A stretch of DNA of 64,000 nucleotides from Saccharothrix deserti (lineage in GTDB: Bacteria > Actinomycetota > Actinomycetes > Mycobacteriales > Pseudonocardiaceae): the NCBI RefSeq assembly GCF_009769385.1, contig NZ_VKAB01000001.1, positions 62,001 through 126,000 on the forward strand. Direction: 5' to 3'. Below are positions 27,927 through 36,839 of this stretch, piece by piece. The notes under the pieces are model-generated. The model was not told the origin of the DNA. It saw only the letters and a program-made list of their open reading frames with translations, and did not search any database. Every line of letters starts with the position of its first letter. Position 1 is the first letter of the stretch. The translations under genes were made by a program, and so were the position numbers.

Positions 27927-28253
27927 ATGCCGCAGGTTGCGTTCGATGTGCACGTGCCGTCGCCCATAACCACCTTATCGGGCGAACAAATCGTGAATGG
28001 AAGATCCGCGGAAACTTTTCCGACCGTTTCTTCGTTGCCGGGAAAGAAGGAGGCGGCACCACCGGCGGGCACTCGGCGCACAGGCAGCCAGCACACAGGC
28101 GGTCAGCGCGCAGGCGGGCAGCGCGCAGGCGGGCAGCACAAGGACAGCCAGCACGCGGACAGCGAGCACACAGGCAGCACACAGGCAGCCAGCGCCCGCA
28201 CGACGGACAAGGAAGGTGCGCGACAAGCTGAAGTGAGCGACGAGGTGAAGTGA
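27927..28253 (+). CDS. Doubtful small hydrophilic protein
   Basis: A 108-residue frame whose start is natural-looking (MPQVAFDVHVPSPITTLSGE), but its second half is the translation of the repeat block (RAGGQRAGGQHKDSQHADSE). Codon use is poor in G/C at the third position compared with neighbours and includes one TTA codon. No ribosome site is visible. It could be a young or horizontally gained gene, or noise. Confidence 0.2.
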   Translation: MPQVAFDVHVPSPITTLSGEQIVNGRSAETFPTVSSLPGKKEAAPPAGTRRTGSQHTGGQRAGGQRAGGQHKDSQHADSEHTGSTQAASARTTDKEGARQAEVSDEVK

Positions 28254-28265
28254 GCGACGAGGTGA
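28073..28265. repeat. Imperfect GGCAGC/GGACAGC repeats and a 17-bp tandem duplication
   Basis: Between 28073 and 28200 the motif CAGGCGGGCAGCGCG and relatives recur with changing spacing. At about 28221-28265, TGAAGTGAGCGACGAGG occurs twice in tandem, followed by a partial copy. The block appears to have grown by slippage. Confidence 0.6.
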
Positions 28266-28377
28266 ACAGGCGAAGTGAGCACCCCCGCCCATGCCGCAGC
28301 CACCCACTCGCCGGACGGACAACCCCAGTCCAGCGGCCGATGGTCGTAGACGGAGAGGCAAGCAGGGAGGATTCGAC

Positions 28378-28827
28378 GTGGCCAACAACCGGATTCAGTT
28401 CGACCTCCAGCGGCGGGACGACCTGGGCGTGCGCGAAGTCGTTCCGCGTGTCGATGGCGTGCCGCTGACCGAGTTGATCGACAGGTTCGAAGCCAATGCC
28501 GGCATGCAGCCCTCGGGTGATGCCTACGGCGGTCTCATACCGCAATACTTTCGGTTCGGCCCCATGGAGGACCACTTCCATGGTCGGCCCACCAACGCGA
28601 TGGGACCGAAGACTCCCCTGCTCGGATGCGAGTGCGGCGAATGGGGCTGCTGGCCGCTCATGGCCCGCGTCTCCGTGACACCTGATCTCGTGACTTGGGA
28701 CTCCTTCGAACAGCCGCACCGAACCACGCGCGACTACAGCGGCTTCGGGCCGTTCCGGTTTGGCCGTCAGCAATACGACGATGCCTTGCGGGAGCTGAGT
28801 TCGGCAATCGGCTCCGCTGACGCATGA
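28378..28827 (+). CDS. Conserved hypothetical protein with a CECGEWGC motif
   Basis: A 149-residue soluble protein. The GTG at 28378-28380 is chosen for GGGAGG seven bases upstream. The chain includes VPLTELIDRFEANAG, a QYFRFGPMEDHF stretch and the motif LLGCECGEWGCWPLMARVSV near residue 85, followed by VTWDSFEQPHR and GPFRFGRQQYDDALREL. The three cysteines and the aromatic pattern recur in actinobacterial hypothetical proteins I have seen, but no function is known to me. It stands between the repeat block and a convergent histidine kinase gene. Confidence 0.7.
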   Translation: MANNRIQFDLQRRDDLGVREVVPRVDGVPLTELIDRFEANAGMQPSGDAYGGLIPQYFRFGPMEDHFHGRPTNAMGPKTPLLGCECGEWGCWPLMARVSVTPDLVTWDSFEQPHRTTRDYSGFGPFRFGRQQYDDALRELSSAIGSADA

Positions 28828-28923
28828 GCACGACAACGCTGCCACGGAGCACTGGCAGGCGGACGTGTGCCCGGCGAGGTGTGGGTGACAGGGCGCAGGG
28901 CGGCGGGTGGTGGGGCGGGGCGT

Positions 28924-30279
28924 TCAGGCGCTGAGGCGGACTACGGCGTCCAGGCCGTGGGGTTCGGCGGGCAGGAGTTCCAGCTTTCCGCCGGCGGACT
29001 CGATCAGTTCGGCGCAGATTGCCAGTCCCAGGCCCGTGCCGGCGATGTTCTGGTGGCGCGGGGCGCGCCAGAAGCGGCTCAGGGCGTCGGTTCGCTCCTG
29101 GTCCGACAGGCCGGTGCCGTCGTCGGTCACGTGGAGTTCCACCCGGCCGTCGGCGGCTCTCCCCCACACCTTCACGTGCGTTCCGCCGGACAGGCGGATG
29201 GCGTTGCCGACGAGTTCGTCCAGCACACTGCCGAGTCCGCCGGGGGGTTCGAGCACGCGCAGGCCGGGTGGGACGTCGATGTCCAGGCTTATGTCGCCGG
29301 CTAGTGCCCGCCAGCCGGGGACGTGGGTGGCGAGGAGGTTGTCGACTTCCACCGGTTCGGCGGCGGAGGCGCTGTCCAGGCGGGTTGCGGCCAGGAGGGT
29401 GTCCAGCACGCGGCCCATCTCTTCGGCCTCGTCCACGGCGATGCGCTGTGCCTCACGGCCTGCCTCGTCGGTGACGTGGGGGGCCATGTTGTCTACCGCG
29501 AGTCTCAGGCTGGCCAGGGGGTTTCGTAGTTGGTGGGAGGCGTCGGCCACGAACGCTCGTTGTCTGCGCAGTGCGCGGCCGACTACGTCGACCATGGCGT
29601 TGAAGCTCGCGGCCAGTCTGCGGAGTTCGGGTGGGCCGCCCAGTTCGTCCGCTCGGGCGTCCAGGTGGCCGCCCGCGACCGCCGCGGTGGCCTCGTCCAG
29701 TTTGCGGACCGGGCGGAGGACCCAGCGGGACATCGGCCACGCGACCGCGACCACGCCCAGCATCGGGATCAGGCCGACCAGGGCCAGCACGCCCCATTGG
29801 CGGAGGATCGCGGACCGCAGGCGGTCGGTCGGGGAGATCGTCACCACGGCCGCCACCACCTCGCTGTCCCGGCCCACCGGTTCGACGACGACCATGTTGA
29901 CCTGCTCCCACGGCCACACCGACTGGTCCGCTTCGCCCCGGTAGCCGCTGAACGCCGCCTTCAGGCCCGTGTTCACGTGGGGATCGGTCAGGGGGAACGA
30001 CTCGCGCGAGGCCGCGACCACCCTGTTGTCGGTGCCGATCAGGGCGGCCGAGATGCCGTACAGCCGGTCGTAGCGGATCAGTTCCTCGCGCAGGGCCTTC
30101 AGCCTGTCCGACGCCAGGGCGTTCTCCGCCAGTGAGGCGAAACGGCTCGCGTCGCCCAGGCGGTCCAGGTAGGTCTCCTGGCTCTCGCGTTGCACGACGG
30201 CGAACGCGAGCGGCACGCCCAAGGCCGCTACCAGGGCGACCAGTAGCGGAACGATCAGGACCAGCAGGCGGCGCAGCAC
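28924..30279 (-). CDS. Sensor histidine kinase
   Basis: A 451-residue membrane kinase. A first membrane helix at ~4-27 (LLVLIVPLLVALVAALGVPL) is followed by a ~130-residue extracellular sensor region, a second helix at ~160-185 and a HAMP linker with RPVRKLDEATAAVAGG. The dimerisation box reads FVADASHQLRNPLASLRLAV with the phosphorylated His. ATP-binding boxes follow: N-box LDELVGNAIRLSG and G-boxes DDGTGLSDQER and GTGLGLAICAEL. The partner response regulator lies 0.6 kb upstream on the same strand, with an oppositely oriented secreted-protein gene between them. Confidence 0.9.
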   Translation of the reverse strand: MLRRLLVLIVPLLVALVAALGVPLAFAVVQRESQETYLDRLGDASRFASLAENALASDRLKALREELIRYDRLYGISAALIGTDNRVVAASRESFPLTDPHVNTGLKAAFSGYRGEADQSVWPWEQVNMVVVEPVGRDSEVVAAVVTISPTDRLRSAILRQWGVLALVGLIPMLGVVAVAWPMSRWVLRPVRKLDEATAAVAGGHLDARADELGGPPELRRLAASFNAMVDVVGRALRRQRAFVADASHQLRNPLASLRLAVDNMAPHVTDEAGREAQRIAVDEAEEMGRVLDTLLAATRLDSASAAEPVEVDNLLATHVPGWRALAGDISLDIDVPPGLRVLEPPGGLGSVLDELVGNAIRLSGGTHVKVWGRAADGRVELHVTDDGTGLSDQERTDALSRFWRAPRHQNIAGTGLGLAICAELIESAGGKLELLPAEPHGLDAVVRLSA

Positions 30280-30355
30280 GCGGAGGCAACCTCTCAGGGG
30301 TGACGTGCGTCATGTTGTCTGCGGGCTGTTCCGGCCCGCGAGAGGGGGAATGAGC

Positions 30356-30886
30356 ATGCTACGCAAGGTTGCACTGTTACTCGCAGCGGTGACCGCGATC
30401 GCCGTGGTGGCGCCGGTGACGGCCTCCGCCGCACCGGTCGCGTGCACGCCCGTCGACTGGGGATCGGGAGTCAAGACCGCGTGGCCGACCACGACCGGGC
30501 AACTGACGAACATCCGCGCAGGTCAGCAGGAGTGCTACGACCGACTGGTGTTCGACTTCACCGGGGTGAACGACGGCTACACCGTGCAGTACGTGCCGGA
30601 GGTGACCCACGAGGGGTCGGGCAAGCCGGTGCCGTTGCGCGGTGACGGCAAGTTGCAGATCACGGTGAACTCGCCGTCCTACGACCAGAACGGCAACCCC
30701 ACCTACACGTTCCCGAACCGGGCCGAGCTGGTGGACGTCACCGGGTTCCAGACGTTCCGGCAGGTCGCGTGGGCCGGGTCGTTCGAGGGGCAGACGACGG
30801 TCGGGCTCGGTGTGCGTGCCGTGCTGCCGTTCCGGGTGTTCACGCTGCCGGGACGCGTTGTGGTGGACGTCGCCCACGTCTGGTGA
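30356..30886 (+). CDS. Secreted AMIN-like domain protein
   Basis: A 176-residue exported protein. The signal peptide is MLRKVALLLAAVTAIAVVA with cleavage near ASAAP. The mature part resembles AMIN-like beta domains found in actinobacterial secreted proteins: CYDRLVFDFTGVNDGYTVQY, a PVPLRGDGKLQITV strand, FRQVAWAGSFEGQTTVGLGV and a C-terminal PGRVVVDVAHVW. The ATG at 30356 lies seven bases after GAGGGGGA; the ATG at 30350 is too close to it. The gene is transcribed between the response regulator and kinase genes in the opposite direction, so it may be a target or sensor of that system. Confidence 0.75.
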   Translation: MLRKVALLLAAVTAIAVVAPVTASAAPVACTPVDWGSGVKTAWPTTTGQLTNIRAGQQECYDRLVFDFTGVNDGYTVQYVPEVTHEGSGKPVPLRGDGKLQITVNSPSYDQNGNPTYTFPNRAELVDVTGFQTFRQVAWAGSFEGQTTVGLGVRAVLPFRVFTLPGRVVVDVAHVW

Positions 30887-30913
30887 TCGGCAGGCTGGTG
30901 CGGTGATCGGCGG

Positions 30914-31579
30914 TCAGGTGTGGGCTGCCACCCGGTAGCCCACACCCCGGATCGTCTCGATGCGCAGCGCGTCGCCCAGCTTGCCGCGCAGTGCGGCGAT
31001 GTGGGTGTCGAGCGTGCGTGACGGCGCCTCCCAGTGCGCCTGCCACACCTGGTCCACGATCAGGTCACGGCTGACGACCGTGCCCGCCCGGCCGACCAGC
31101 AGGGCGAGCAGGTCGAACTCCTTGCGGGTCAGCGCCACCGGTTCGCCGTTGATCCTGGCCTCCCGGCCGGCCGGGTCCAGGGTGAGCGGGCCGAGGGTGA
31201 CCTCGTGCTCGCGTTCGGCGGCACGTGCCGAGCGGGTGCGCCTCAGCACCGCCTCTATGCGGGCGAGCAGCTCGGCGGTGCCGAACGGCTTCACGACGTA
31301 GTCGTCCGCGCCCAGCCGCAGGCCGAGGACCCGTTCCCGTTCCTCGCCGCGCGCGGTGACGGTGATGATCGCGGTGCCGGGGCGGTGGCGGAGTTCGCGG
31401 AGCACGTCGAGGCCGTCGCCGTCGGGCAGGCCGAGGTCGAGCAGCACGACGTCCGCCGGCGGTGCGGTCAGCGCGGAGGCCGCCGTGCCCACCCGGTGGA
31501 CCTCGTAGCCCGCGTGCCGGAGTGCGGTGAGCAGGCCACGCGCCACCCGGTCGTCATCTTCGACGACGAGGATGCGCAC
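30914..31579 (-). CDS. OmpR/PhoB-family response regulator
   Basis: A 221-residue DNA-binding regulator. The receiver domain has the acidic pocket MRILVVEDDD, the phosphorylated Asp in VVLLDLGLPDGDG near residue 48, and the Lys of DDYVVKPFG. The C-terminal winged helix has LTRKEFDLLALLVG and RTLDTHIAALRGKLG, ending GVGYRVAAH. It is the likely partner of the histidine kinase at 28924-30279. It lies 6 bp after the lgt stop codon and may share the lgt transcript. Confidence 0.9.
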   Translation of the reverse strand: MRILVVEDDDRVARGLLTALRHAGYEVHRVGTAASALTAPPADVVLLDLGLPDGDGLDVLRELRHRPGTAIITVTARGEERERVLGLRLGADDYVVKPFGTAELLARIEAVLRRTRSARAAEREHEVTLGPLTLDPAGREARINGEPVALTRKEFDLLALLVGRAGTVVSRDLIVDQVWQAHWEAPSRTLDTHIAALRGKLGDALRIETIRGVGYRVAAHT

Positions 31580-31585
31580 GGCGGC

Positions 31586-32644
31586 CTACTGGTCCGACTT
31601 GTCGCCGGTGTCCGCGGGCTTGGTGTCGGGCACCGTTTTCTTGTCCGGATCGGCCGTGTCCTCGGACGCCTTGGTCTCGTCGGACCCGGTCGTCGCGTCG
31701 GACGGCGTCGCGGCGGTGTCGTTCTGGCCGTCGCCGTCGAGTTCGGCCTTCGGTTCGTCGGCGGCGTCGGGGTCGGGGCGCACGATGACCTCGCGTCCGC
31801 CCTTCTTCGCGGCCAGCACGAAGTAGACGACCGCGCCGAGGAACACGACGGCCGACGTGATCACGTTGATCCGCAGCCCGAACACCTCGGTGGCCGGGTC
31901 GGTGCGCATCAGCTCGATCCAGAACCGGCCGGCCGTGTAGCCCGCGACGTACAGCGCGAACACCCGGCCGTGGCCGAGCCGGAACTTGCGGTCGGCCCAC
32001 ACGATCAGGAGCGCGACGCCGAGGTTCCACAGCAGTTCGTAGAGGAACGTCGGGTGCACGATCTCGATCGGCGTGTGGTCCAGCGCCACGCCGCCCAGCT
32101 CGTCCTTGAAGCCGGTCTCCGGGTCGACCCGCTCGTAGATCTCCAGGCCCCACGGCAGCGTGGTGGGACCGCCGTACAGCTCCTGGTTGAAGTAGTTGCC
32201 GAGGCGGCCGACGGCCTGCGCGGCGACGATGCCGGGTGCCAGCGCGTCCGCCATCGCAGGCAGCGGGATGCCCTTGCGCCGGCACGCGATCCACGCGCCC
32301 ACGCCGCCCAGTGCGATGGCGCCCCAGATGCCCAGGCCGCCGTTCCAGATGGCCAGTGCCTCGAGCGGGTTCCGCCCCTCACCGAAGTACTTGTGGTAGT
32401 CCGTCGCCACGTGGTACAGCCGGCCGCCGACCAGGCCGAACGGCACCGCGAAGACGGCGATGTCGGTGACCTCGCCCTTCAGGCCGCCGCGTGCGACCCA
32501 CCGGCGTTCACCCCACCAGATCGCCAGGATGATGCCGAGGATGATGCACAGCGCATAGGCGCGGAGCGGGATCGGTCCCAGTTGCCACACACCCTGGTCG
32601 GGGCTGGGGATCGTCGCGAGGTAAGTCGTCACCACGGCCACCAC
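31586..32644 (-). CDS. lgt: Prolipoprotein diacylglyceryl transferase
   Basis: Adds diacylglycerol to the lipobox cysteine of prelipoproteins at the membrane. The 352-residue protein has about seven membrane segments and the family motifs GGLGIWGAIALGGVGAWI, GRLGNYFNQELYGGPTTLPW and HPTFLYELLWNLG, plus a conserved HGRVFALYVAGYTAGRFWIE. The last ~75 residues form a charged low-complexity tail (DGDGQNDTAATPSD and similar), common in actinobacterial Lgt. Its position after trpA with one gene between fits the usual actinobacterial order. Confidence 0.95.
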   Translation of the reverse strand: MVAVVTTYLATIPSPDQGVWQLGPIPLRAYALCIILGIILAIWWGERRWVARGGLKGEVTDIAVFAVPFGLVGGRLYHVATDYHKYFGEGRNPLEALAIWNGGLGIWGAIALGGVGAWIACRRKGIPLPAMADALAPGIVAAQAVGRLGNYFNQELYGGPTTLPWGLEIYERVDPETGFKDELGGVALDHTPIEIVHPTFLYELLWNLGVALLIVWADRKFRLGHGRVFALYVAGYTAGRFWIELMRTDPATEVFGLRINVITSAVVFLGAVVYFVLAAKKGGREVIVRPDPDAADEPKAELDGDGQNDTAATPSDATTGSDETKASEDTADPDKKTVPDTKPADTGDKSDQ

Positions 32645-32667
32645 CGTAGTGGGTGCGCCCGTTCGTC

Positions 32668-33225
32668 CTACACGGACAGCTCGATTGTTACCGGGAAGGG
32701 TCTTTCGAGCGCCAGCACGCCGCCCTCGCTGTGCGCCGCCTCGATGTACCCGGCGCCGTCCAGCTGGAACAGCGTCGCGGTGGTCCCGGCCTCTTTTGGG
32801 TCCACGACCAGGTAGAACGGCACCCCGGCCTCGGCGTAGAGGCTCCGCTTCACCAGCAGGTCCCTGAGCCGGGTGCTCGGCTCCAGCACTTCACCGGCCA
32901 ACACCAGGTCCGCCACCGGCAGGAGGCGGCGGTCTTCGCCGGCCACGTTCACGGTGAAGTCGGGGACGAGCATCCGGCTGCGCGACAGCAGGACGTTGAC
33001 CCCGGGCAAGGCTTCCAGTCCGACCGGGCAGGCGCGCCTGAGCGCCATCGCAACGCAGCGGAGCGCCCGCTGGTGCGGATCCGCTCCGCGAGGACTCACG
33101 AGCAGCGACCCGTCGATGAGTTCGACTCGCTGGAAGGTCTCCTCGGGGAGCGCCATGACGTCGTCCAACGTCCAGGGCCCGTGGTGGTCGAGGATCGAGT
33201 GCTCGTGCCGGTTGTCGGTGATCAT
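32668..33225 (-). CDS. Uma2/DUF820 family putative endonuclease
   Basis: A 185-residue protein of the Uma2 (DUF820) family, which adopts a PD-(D/E)XK nuclease fold. Visible motifs: PWTLDDVMALPEETFQRVEL with the leading Glu, IDGSLLVSP, LVPDFTVNV with the metal-binding Asp, VLEPSTRLRDLLVKRSLYAE with the catalytic Lys, and GVPFYLVVDPKE. The catalytic set appears intact. Family members are numerous in actinomycetes and cyanobacteria with no fixed partner. It interrupts the otherwise conserved trpA-lgt neighbourhood. Confidence 0.75.
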   Translation of the reverse strand: MITDNRHEHSILDHHGPWTLDDVMALPEETFQRVELIDGSLLVSPRGADPHQRALRCVAMALRRACPVGLEALPGVNVLLSRSRMLVPDFTVNVAGEDRRLLPVADLVLAGEVLEPSTRLRDLLVKRSLYAEAGVPFYLVVDPKEAGTTATLFQLDGAGYIEAAHSEGGVLALERPFPVTIELSV

Positions 33226-33256
33226 GGGGCCAGCATGCCGACGGGGACCGACAAAA

Positions 33257-33280
33257 CCGGGGGCTCGACCGGGCCCCCGG
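33257..33280 (-). terminator. Stem-loop downstream of trpA
   Basis: CCGGGGGC (33257-33264) and GCCCCCGG (33273-33280) form an 8-bp stem with an 8-nt loop, starting 27 bp past the trpA stop codon. Confidence 0.6.
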
Positions 33281-33306
33281 ATGTCAGTTCACTCGAAAGA
33301 GCGACC

Positions 33307-34092
33307 TCAGGCCGGCGAGGGGACCTGGCGGACCCCGGCGGCCAACTCCTCGGTCAGCGCGGCGACCGTGTCGTCCTGAACGGCCGACACGAAGGCCGAG
33401 CCGACGATGACGCCGTCCGCGAACGCCGCGAGTTCCGCGGCCTGGGCGCCGTTGCGCACCCCGAGCCCGACGCCGATCGGCATGTCCGTGTGCTCACGCA
33501 CCCGCTTGACCAGCGCCGGAGCGGCCGACGACACGACATCGCGGGCGCCGGTCACGCCCATCACCGATGTCGCGTAGAGGAACCCGCGCGACGACCGCGC
33601 GGTCAGTCCGATGCGCTCTTCGGTGGACGACGGCGCGACCAGGAAGATCCGGTCCAGGTCGTGCGCGTCGGTGGCCTCCATCCAGGAAGCAGCCTCGTCC
33701 GGCACCAGGTCCGGCGTGATCACGCCCAACCCGCCGGCCGCCGCCAGGTCACGCGCGAACCGGTCCACCCCGTACGCCAGCACCGGGTTCCAGTACGTCA
33801 TCACGACCGCACGCCCACCGGCCGCCGCCACGGACTCGACCACGCCGAACAGGTCCCGCACCCGGAACCCGCCGCGCAACGCCTGCTCGGCCGCGCGCTG
33901 GATCGTCGGACCGTCCATCACCGGGTCGGAGAACGGCAGGCCGACCTCCACCAGGTCGCACCCGGACGACACCATCGTCCGCAGCACGTCCTTCGAGCCC
34001 TCCACCGTGGGGTAACCGGCCGGCAGGTACCCGATCAGAGCGGCCCGCGACTCGGCCCGACAAGCCGAGAAAACCGAAGAAAGCCTGCTCAC
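33307..34092 (-). CDS. trpA: Tryptophan synthase alpha subunit
   Basis: Cleaves indole-3-glycerol phosphate to indole, which is channelled to TrpB. The 261-residue barrel shows [16 protein letters not shown], the catalytic Glu in [19 protein letters not shown], the catalytic Asp in [11 protein letters not shown], and [16 protein letters not shown] and [14 protein letters not shown] for phosphate binding. The GTG at 34090-34092 overlaps the trpB stop as GTGA, the normal coupled arrangement; this is preferred over a start eight codons upstream. Confidence 0.95.
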   Translation of the reverse strand: MSRLSSVFSACRAESRAALIGYLPAGYPTVEGSKDVLRTMVSSGCDLVEVGLPFSDPVMDGPTIQRAAEQALRGGFRVRDLFGVVESVAAAGGRAVVMTYWNPVLAYGVDRFARDLAAAGGLGVITPDLVPDEAASWMEATDAHDLDRIFLVAPSSTEERIGLTARSSRGFLYATSVMGVTGARDVVSSAAPALVKRVREHTDMPIGVGLGVRNGAQAAELAAFADGVIVGSAFVSAVQDDTVAALTEELAAGVRQVPSPA

Positions 34093-35312
34093 GACTCCAC
34101 CCCCAGCCCGAACCACTTGATCGCGGTGTCCATGTCCTTGTCGCCGCGACCGGACAGGTTCACCAGGATCAACCCCTCCGGCCCCAGTTCACGTCCCAGC
34201 ACGAGGGCGCCGGCCAGGGCGTGCGCCGACTCGACCGCCGGGATGATGCCCTCTTCCCGCGACAGCAGCGCGAACGCCTCCATGGCCTGGGCGTCGGTCA
34301 CCGGCCGGTACTCGGCGCGCCCGGTGTCCTTCAGGTGGGCGTGCTCGGGCCCGACGCCGGGGTAGTCGAGGCCGGCCGAGATGGAGTGCGCCTCGGCGAT
34401 CTGCCCGTCGGAGTCCTGCAGCACGTAGGACATGGCGCCGTGCAGCGATCCGGGCGTGCCGGCGGTCAACGTCGCGCCGTGCCGGGAGGTCTCGATGCCG
34501 TCGCCGCCGGGCTCCAGGCCGACCAGCCGCACGGACGGGTCGTCGATGAAGCCGTGGAAGATCCCGATGGCGTTGGACCCGCCGCCGACGCACGCGGCCA
34601 CCACGTCCGGCAGCCGACCGGCCTTCTCCAGGATCTGCTCGCGCGCCTCGATGCCGATGATCCGGTGGAAGTCGCGCACGAGCACCGGGAACGGGTGCGG
34701 CCCGGCAGCGGTGCCGAGCAGGTAGTGCGTGTCGTCGACGTTGGCGACCCAGTCGCGCAGCGCCTCGTTGATCGCGTCCTTCAACGTGCGCGAGCCGTTG
34801 GTCACCGGGATGACCTGCGCGCCGAGCAGCCGCATCCGGGCCACGTTCAGCGCCTGCCGCTCGGTGTCGACCTCGCCCATGTAGACGACGCAGTCGAGCC
34901 CCATCAGGGCGCACGCGGTGGCCGTGGCCACGCCGTGCTGGCCGGCGCCGGTCTCCGCGATGACCCGCTTCTTGCCCATCCGCTTGGTGAGCAGCGCCTG
35001 GCCCAGCACGTTGTTGATCTTGTGCGAGCCGGTGTGGTTGAGGTCCTCGCGCTTGAGGAACACCCGCGCGCCGCCCGCGTGGGCGGCGAACTTCGGCGCC
35101 TCGGTCAGCAGCGAGGGCCGTCCGGCGAAGTCGCGCAGCAGCCGGGCGAACTCGTCCAGGAACTCCGGATCGACCCGTGCCTTCTCGTAGAACGCGGCGA
35201 GCTCGTCCACGGCGGCGATGAGGGCTTCCGGCATGAACCGCCCGCCCCACGGCCCGAAGTGACCACGCTCGTCCGGGTCGTGGGGTGTCGGAGCCAACTG
35301 GCCGCGCGACAT
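34089..35312 (-). CDS. trpB: Tryptophan synthase beta subunit
   Basis: Condenses indole with L-serine using PLP. The 407-residue chain carries [13 protein letters not shown], the PLP Lys in [16 protein letters not shown], the [15 protein letters not shown] motif, the phosphate-binding [13 protein letters not shown] and the C-terminal [11 protein letters not shown]. The ATG at 35310-35312 is preceded by GAAGGAGAGCGC. It follows trpC with an 11-bp gap and overlaps trpA. Confidence 0.95.
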   Translation of the reverse strand: MSRGQLAPTPHDPDERGHFGPWGGRFMPEALIAAVDELAAFYEKARVDPEFLDEFARLLRDFAGRPSLLTEAPKFAAHAGGARVFLKREDLNHTGSHKINNVLGQALLTKRMGKKRVIAETGAGQHGVATATACALMGLDCVVYMGEVDTERQALNVARMRLLGAQVIPVTNGSRTLKDAINEALRDWVANVDDTHYLLGTAAGPHPFPVLVRDFHRIIGIEAREQILEKAGRLPDVVAACVGGGSNAIGIFHGFIDDPSVRLVGLEPGGDGIETSRHGATLTAGTPGSLHGAMSYVLQDSDGQIAEAHSISAGLDYPGVGPEHAHLKDTGRAEYRPVTDAQAMEAFALLSREEGIIPAVESAHALAGALVLGRELGPEGLILVNLSGRGDKDMDTAIKWFGLGVES

Positions 35313-35323
35313 GCGCTCTCCTT

Positions 35324-36133
35324 CTACCGACTGGGCCGGGGACACGCCGGGTGGGAACCCGCCGTCACCAGCTTGTTCACCGCGACCTTGGGGTCGCCGC
35401 TCGTCACCAGGCTCTCGCCGACCAGCACCGCGTCGGCGCCCGCGCCCGCGTACGCCATCAGGTCGCCCGGCCCGGTGACCCCGGACTCGGCGATCTTGAT
35501 GGTGTCGAAGGGCAGGCCGGGCGCGATCCGCCCGAAGACGTCCTTGTCCACTTCCAGCGTGTGCAGGTTGCGGGCGTTCACGCCGATGACGCTCGCCCCC
35601 GCCTCCAGCGCGCGGTCGGCCTCCTCGGCCGTGTGCACCTCGACCAGGGCGGTCATGCCCAGCGACTCGACCCGGTCGAGCAGCGCGACCAGCGCGTTCT
35701 GCTCCAGCGCCGCCACGATCAGCAGCACCAGGTCGGCGCCGTGCAGGCGCGCCTCGTGCACCTGGTAGGGGCTGACGATGAAGTCCTTGCGCAGCAGGGG
35801 AACGCCCACCGCCGCGCGCACCGCGTCGAAGTCGTCCAGGGACCCGCCGAACCGGCGCTGCTCGGTCAGCACGCTGATCGCCCGTGCGCCGCCGAGCTCG
35901 TACTGCACGGCGAGTTCCGCGGGCTCCGGGATGTCGGCCAGTTCCCCCTTGGAGGGACTGCGCCGCTTGACCTCGGCGATGACGCCGACCCCCGGACCGC
36001 GCAGGATGGACATCACGTCCTGCGGCGGCGGCACCTTGGTCGCCTTTTCCCTGAGCACGTCGAAGGGCAGTGCCGCCTCGCGCACGGCGAGGTCTTCGCG
36101 GACGCCTTCGATGATCGACTCCAGCACGGTCAT
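35324..36133 (-). CDS. trpC: Indole-3-glycerol phosphate synthase
   Basis: Converts carboxyphenylamino-deoxyribulose phosphate to indole-3-glycerol phosphate. The 269-residue barrel has [14 protein letters not shown] with the catalytic Lys, [43 protein letters not shown] and [12 protein letters not shown]. It is TrpC only, without a fused TrpF domain, so PriA at 42380-43114 probably supplies phosphoribosylanthranilate isomerase. Confidence 0.95.
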   Translation of the reverse strand: MTVLESIIEGVREDLAVREAALPFDVLREKATKVPPPQDVMSILRGPGVGVIAEVKRRSPSKGELADIPEPAELAVQYELGGARAISVLTEQRRFGGSLDDFDAVRAAVGVPLLRKDFIVSPYQVHEARLHGADLVLLIVAALEQNALVALLDRVESLGMTALVEVHTAEEADRALEAGASVIGVNARNLHTLEVDKDVFGRIAPGLPFDTIKIAESGVTGPGDLMAYAGAGADAVLVGESLVTSGDPKVAVNKLVTAGSHPACPRPSR

Positions 36134-36310
36134 CCGAGCACCTCGCTCGACTCCGTCAGACCTTCCGGTTCAGTCGCAAGCTCCCGCACGTCACGTTCCC
36201 CTTCCCGCCACGAGGATGCTAACCCCGCCGTGAACGGCGTCCGGCCACCGGGGTAGTCACGTTCGCGCTGATGACCAGGGTTCTTGCGAGCCGACGTGCG
36301 CAAACGTGCG

Positions 36311-36328
36311 GGCCCGGTGCGCCGGGCC
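36311..36328 (-). terminator. Stem-loop after the trp-associated membrane gene
   Basis: GGCCCGG (36311-36317), TGCG, CCGGGCC (36322-36328): a perfect 7-bp stem 17 bp past the stop codon. It may separate trpE transcription from trpCBA, which would then need their own promoter in the 36134-36344 spacer. No Trp-rich leader peptide was seen there. Confidence 0.5.
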
Positions 36329-36344
36329 GTCCGCCGGCCGGAGA

Positions 36345-36839
36345 TCAGTCCCGCTCCGTGGGATCGTCGCCGCGCTCCAACGCGTTCCACAGCTCGCGCT
36401 CGGGATCGGTGGCCCGCTTGGCCGCGCCGGGCGTCTGGTAGCCGCCGCCCAAGCGGGGCATGGACGAACCGCGCAGGACGAGCAGCACGCCCGCCGCGAC
36501 CACCAGGAACGCGCCCGCGGACACCAGGCCGCGGCCGATCACCGGCCCGTCGGCGTCCACTCCTTGGAACGCCGCCGCGGCGCCCGCGAGCAGCACGACG
36601 ACGCCGAGCACGCGCCGCACCCAGCCGCTCAACGCCACCACGGCGGCGATCGCGGCCAGGCACAGCAACGCCAGCGGCGTCAACGCGGGCACGACGTCGG
36701 CGCCGCTTCGGTCCGCCGAAGCGTCCCAGGTGATGCCGGAAGCGCTCCACAGCGCCACCGCGCCGAGCAGCAGCAGCGCCACCACGATCCACAGTGGACG
36801 CCTGCCCGGCCGCACCCCGGACTCCGGCACTTCAGACAC
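36345..36839 (-). CDS. Trp biosynthesis-associated membrane protein
   Basis: A 164-residue membrane protein with four hydrophobic segments ([68 protein letters not shown]), then a cytoplasmic tail with [10 protein letters not shown] and [17 protein letters not shown]. This matches the conserved actinobacterial protein encoded between trpE and trpC. The role is unknown; a part in tryptophan metabolism is suggested by synteny only. Its start overlaps the trpE stop by 8 bp. Confidence 0.85.
   Translation of the reverse strand: MSEVPESGVRPGRRPLWIVVALLLLGAVALWSASGITWDASADRSGADVVPALTPLALLCLAAIAAVVALSGWVRRVLGVVVLLAGAAAAFQGVDADGPVIGRGLVSAGAFLVVAAGVLLVLRGSSMPRLGGGYQTPGAAKRATDPERELWNALERGDDPTERD

Larger units (their letters stand above)
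27914..28377. other. 464-bp region with imperfect repeats and no firm gene
   Basis: The first ~130 bp are unusually AT-rich for the window. An imperfect repeat block follows at 28073-28265. A 108-codon frame (27927-28253) covers much of it and is listed with low confidence. Confidence 0.4.

Noticed and set aside
32668-33225. Uma2 gene as part of a mobile element or restriction system
   Set aside because: No transposase, inverted ends, methylase or partner gene is seen around it.
36134-36344. Tryptophan attenuator before trpC
   Set aside because: No leader peptide with Trp codons and no competing hairpin pair was found; only one terminator stem-loop is seen.
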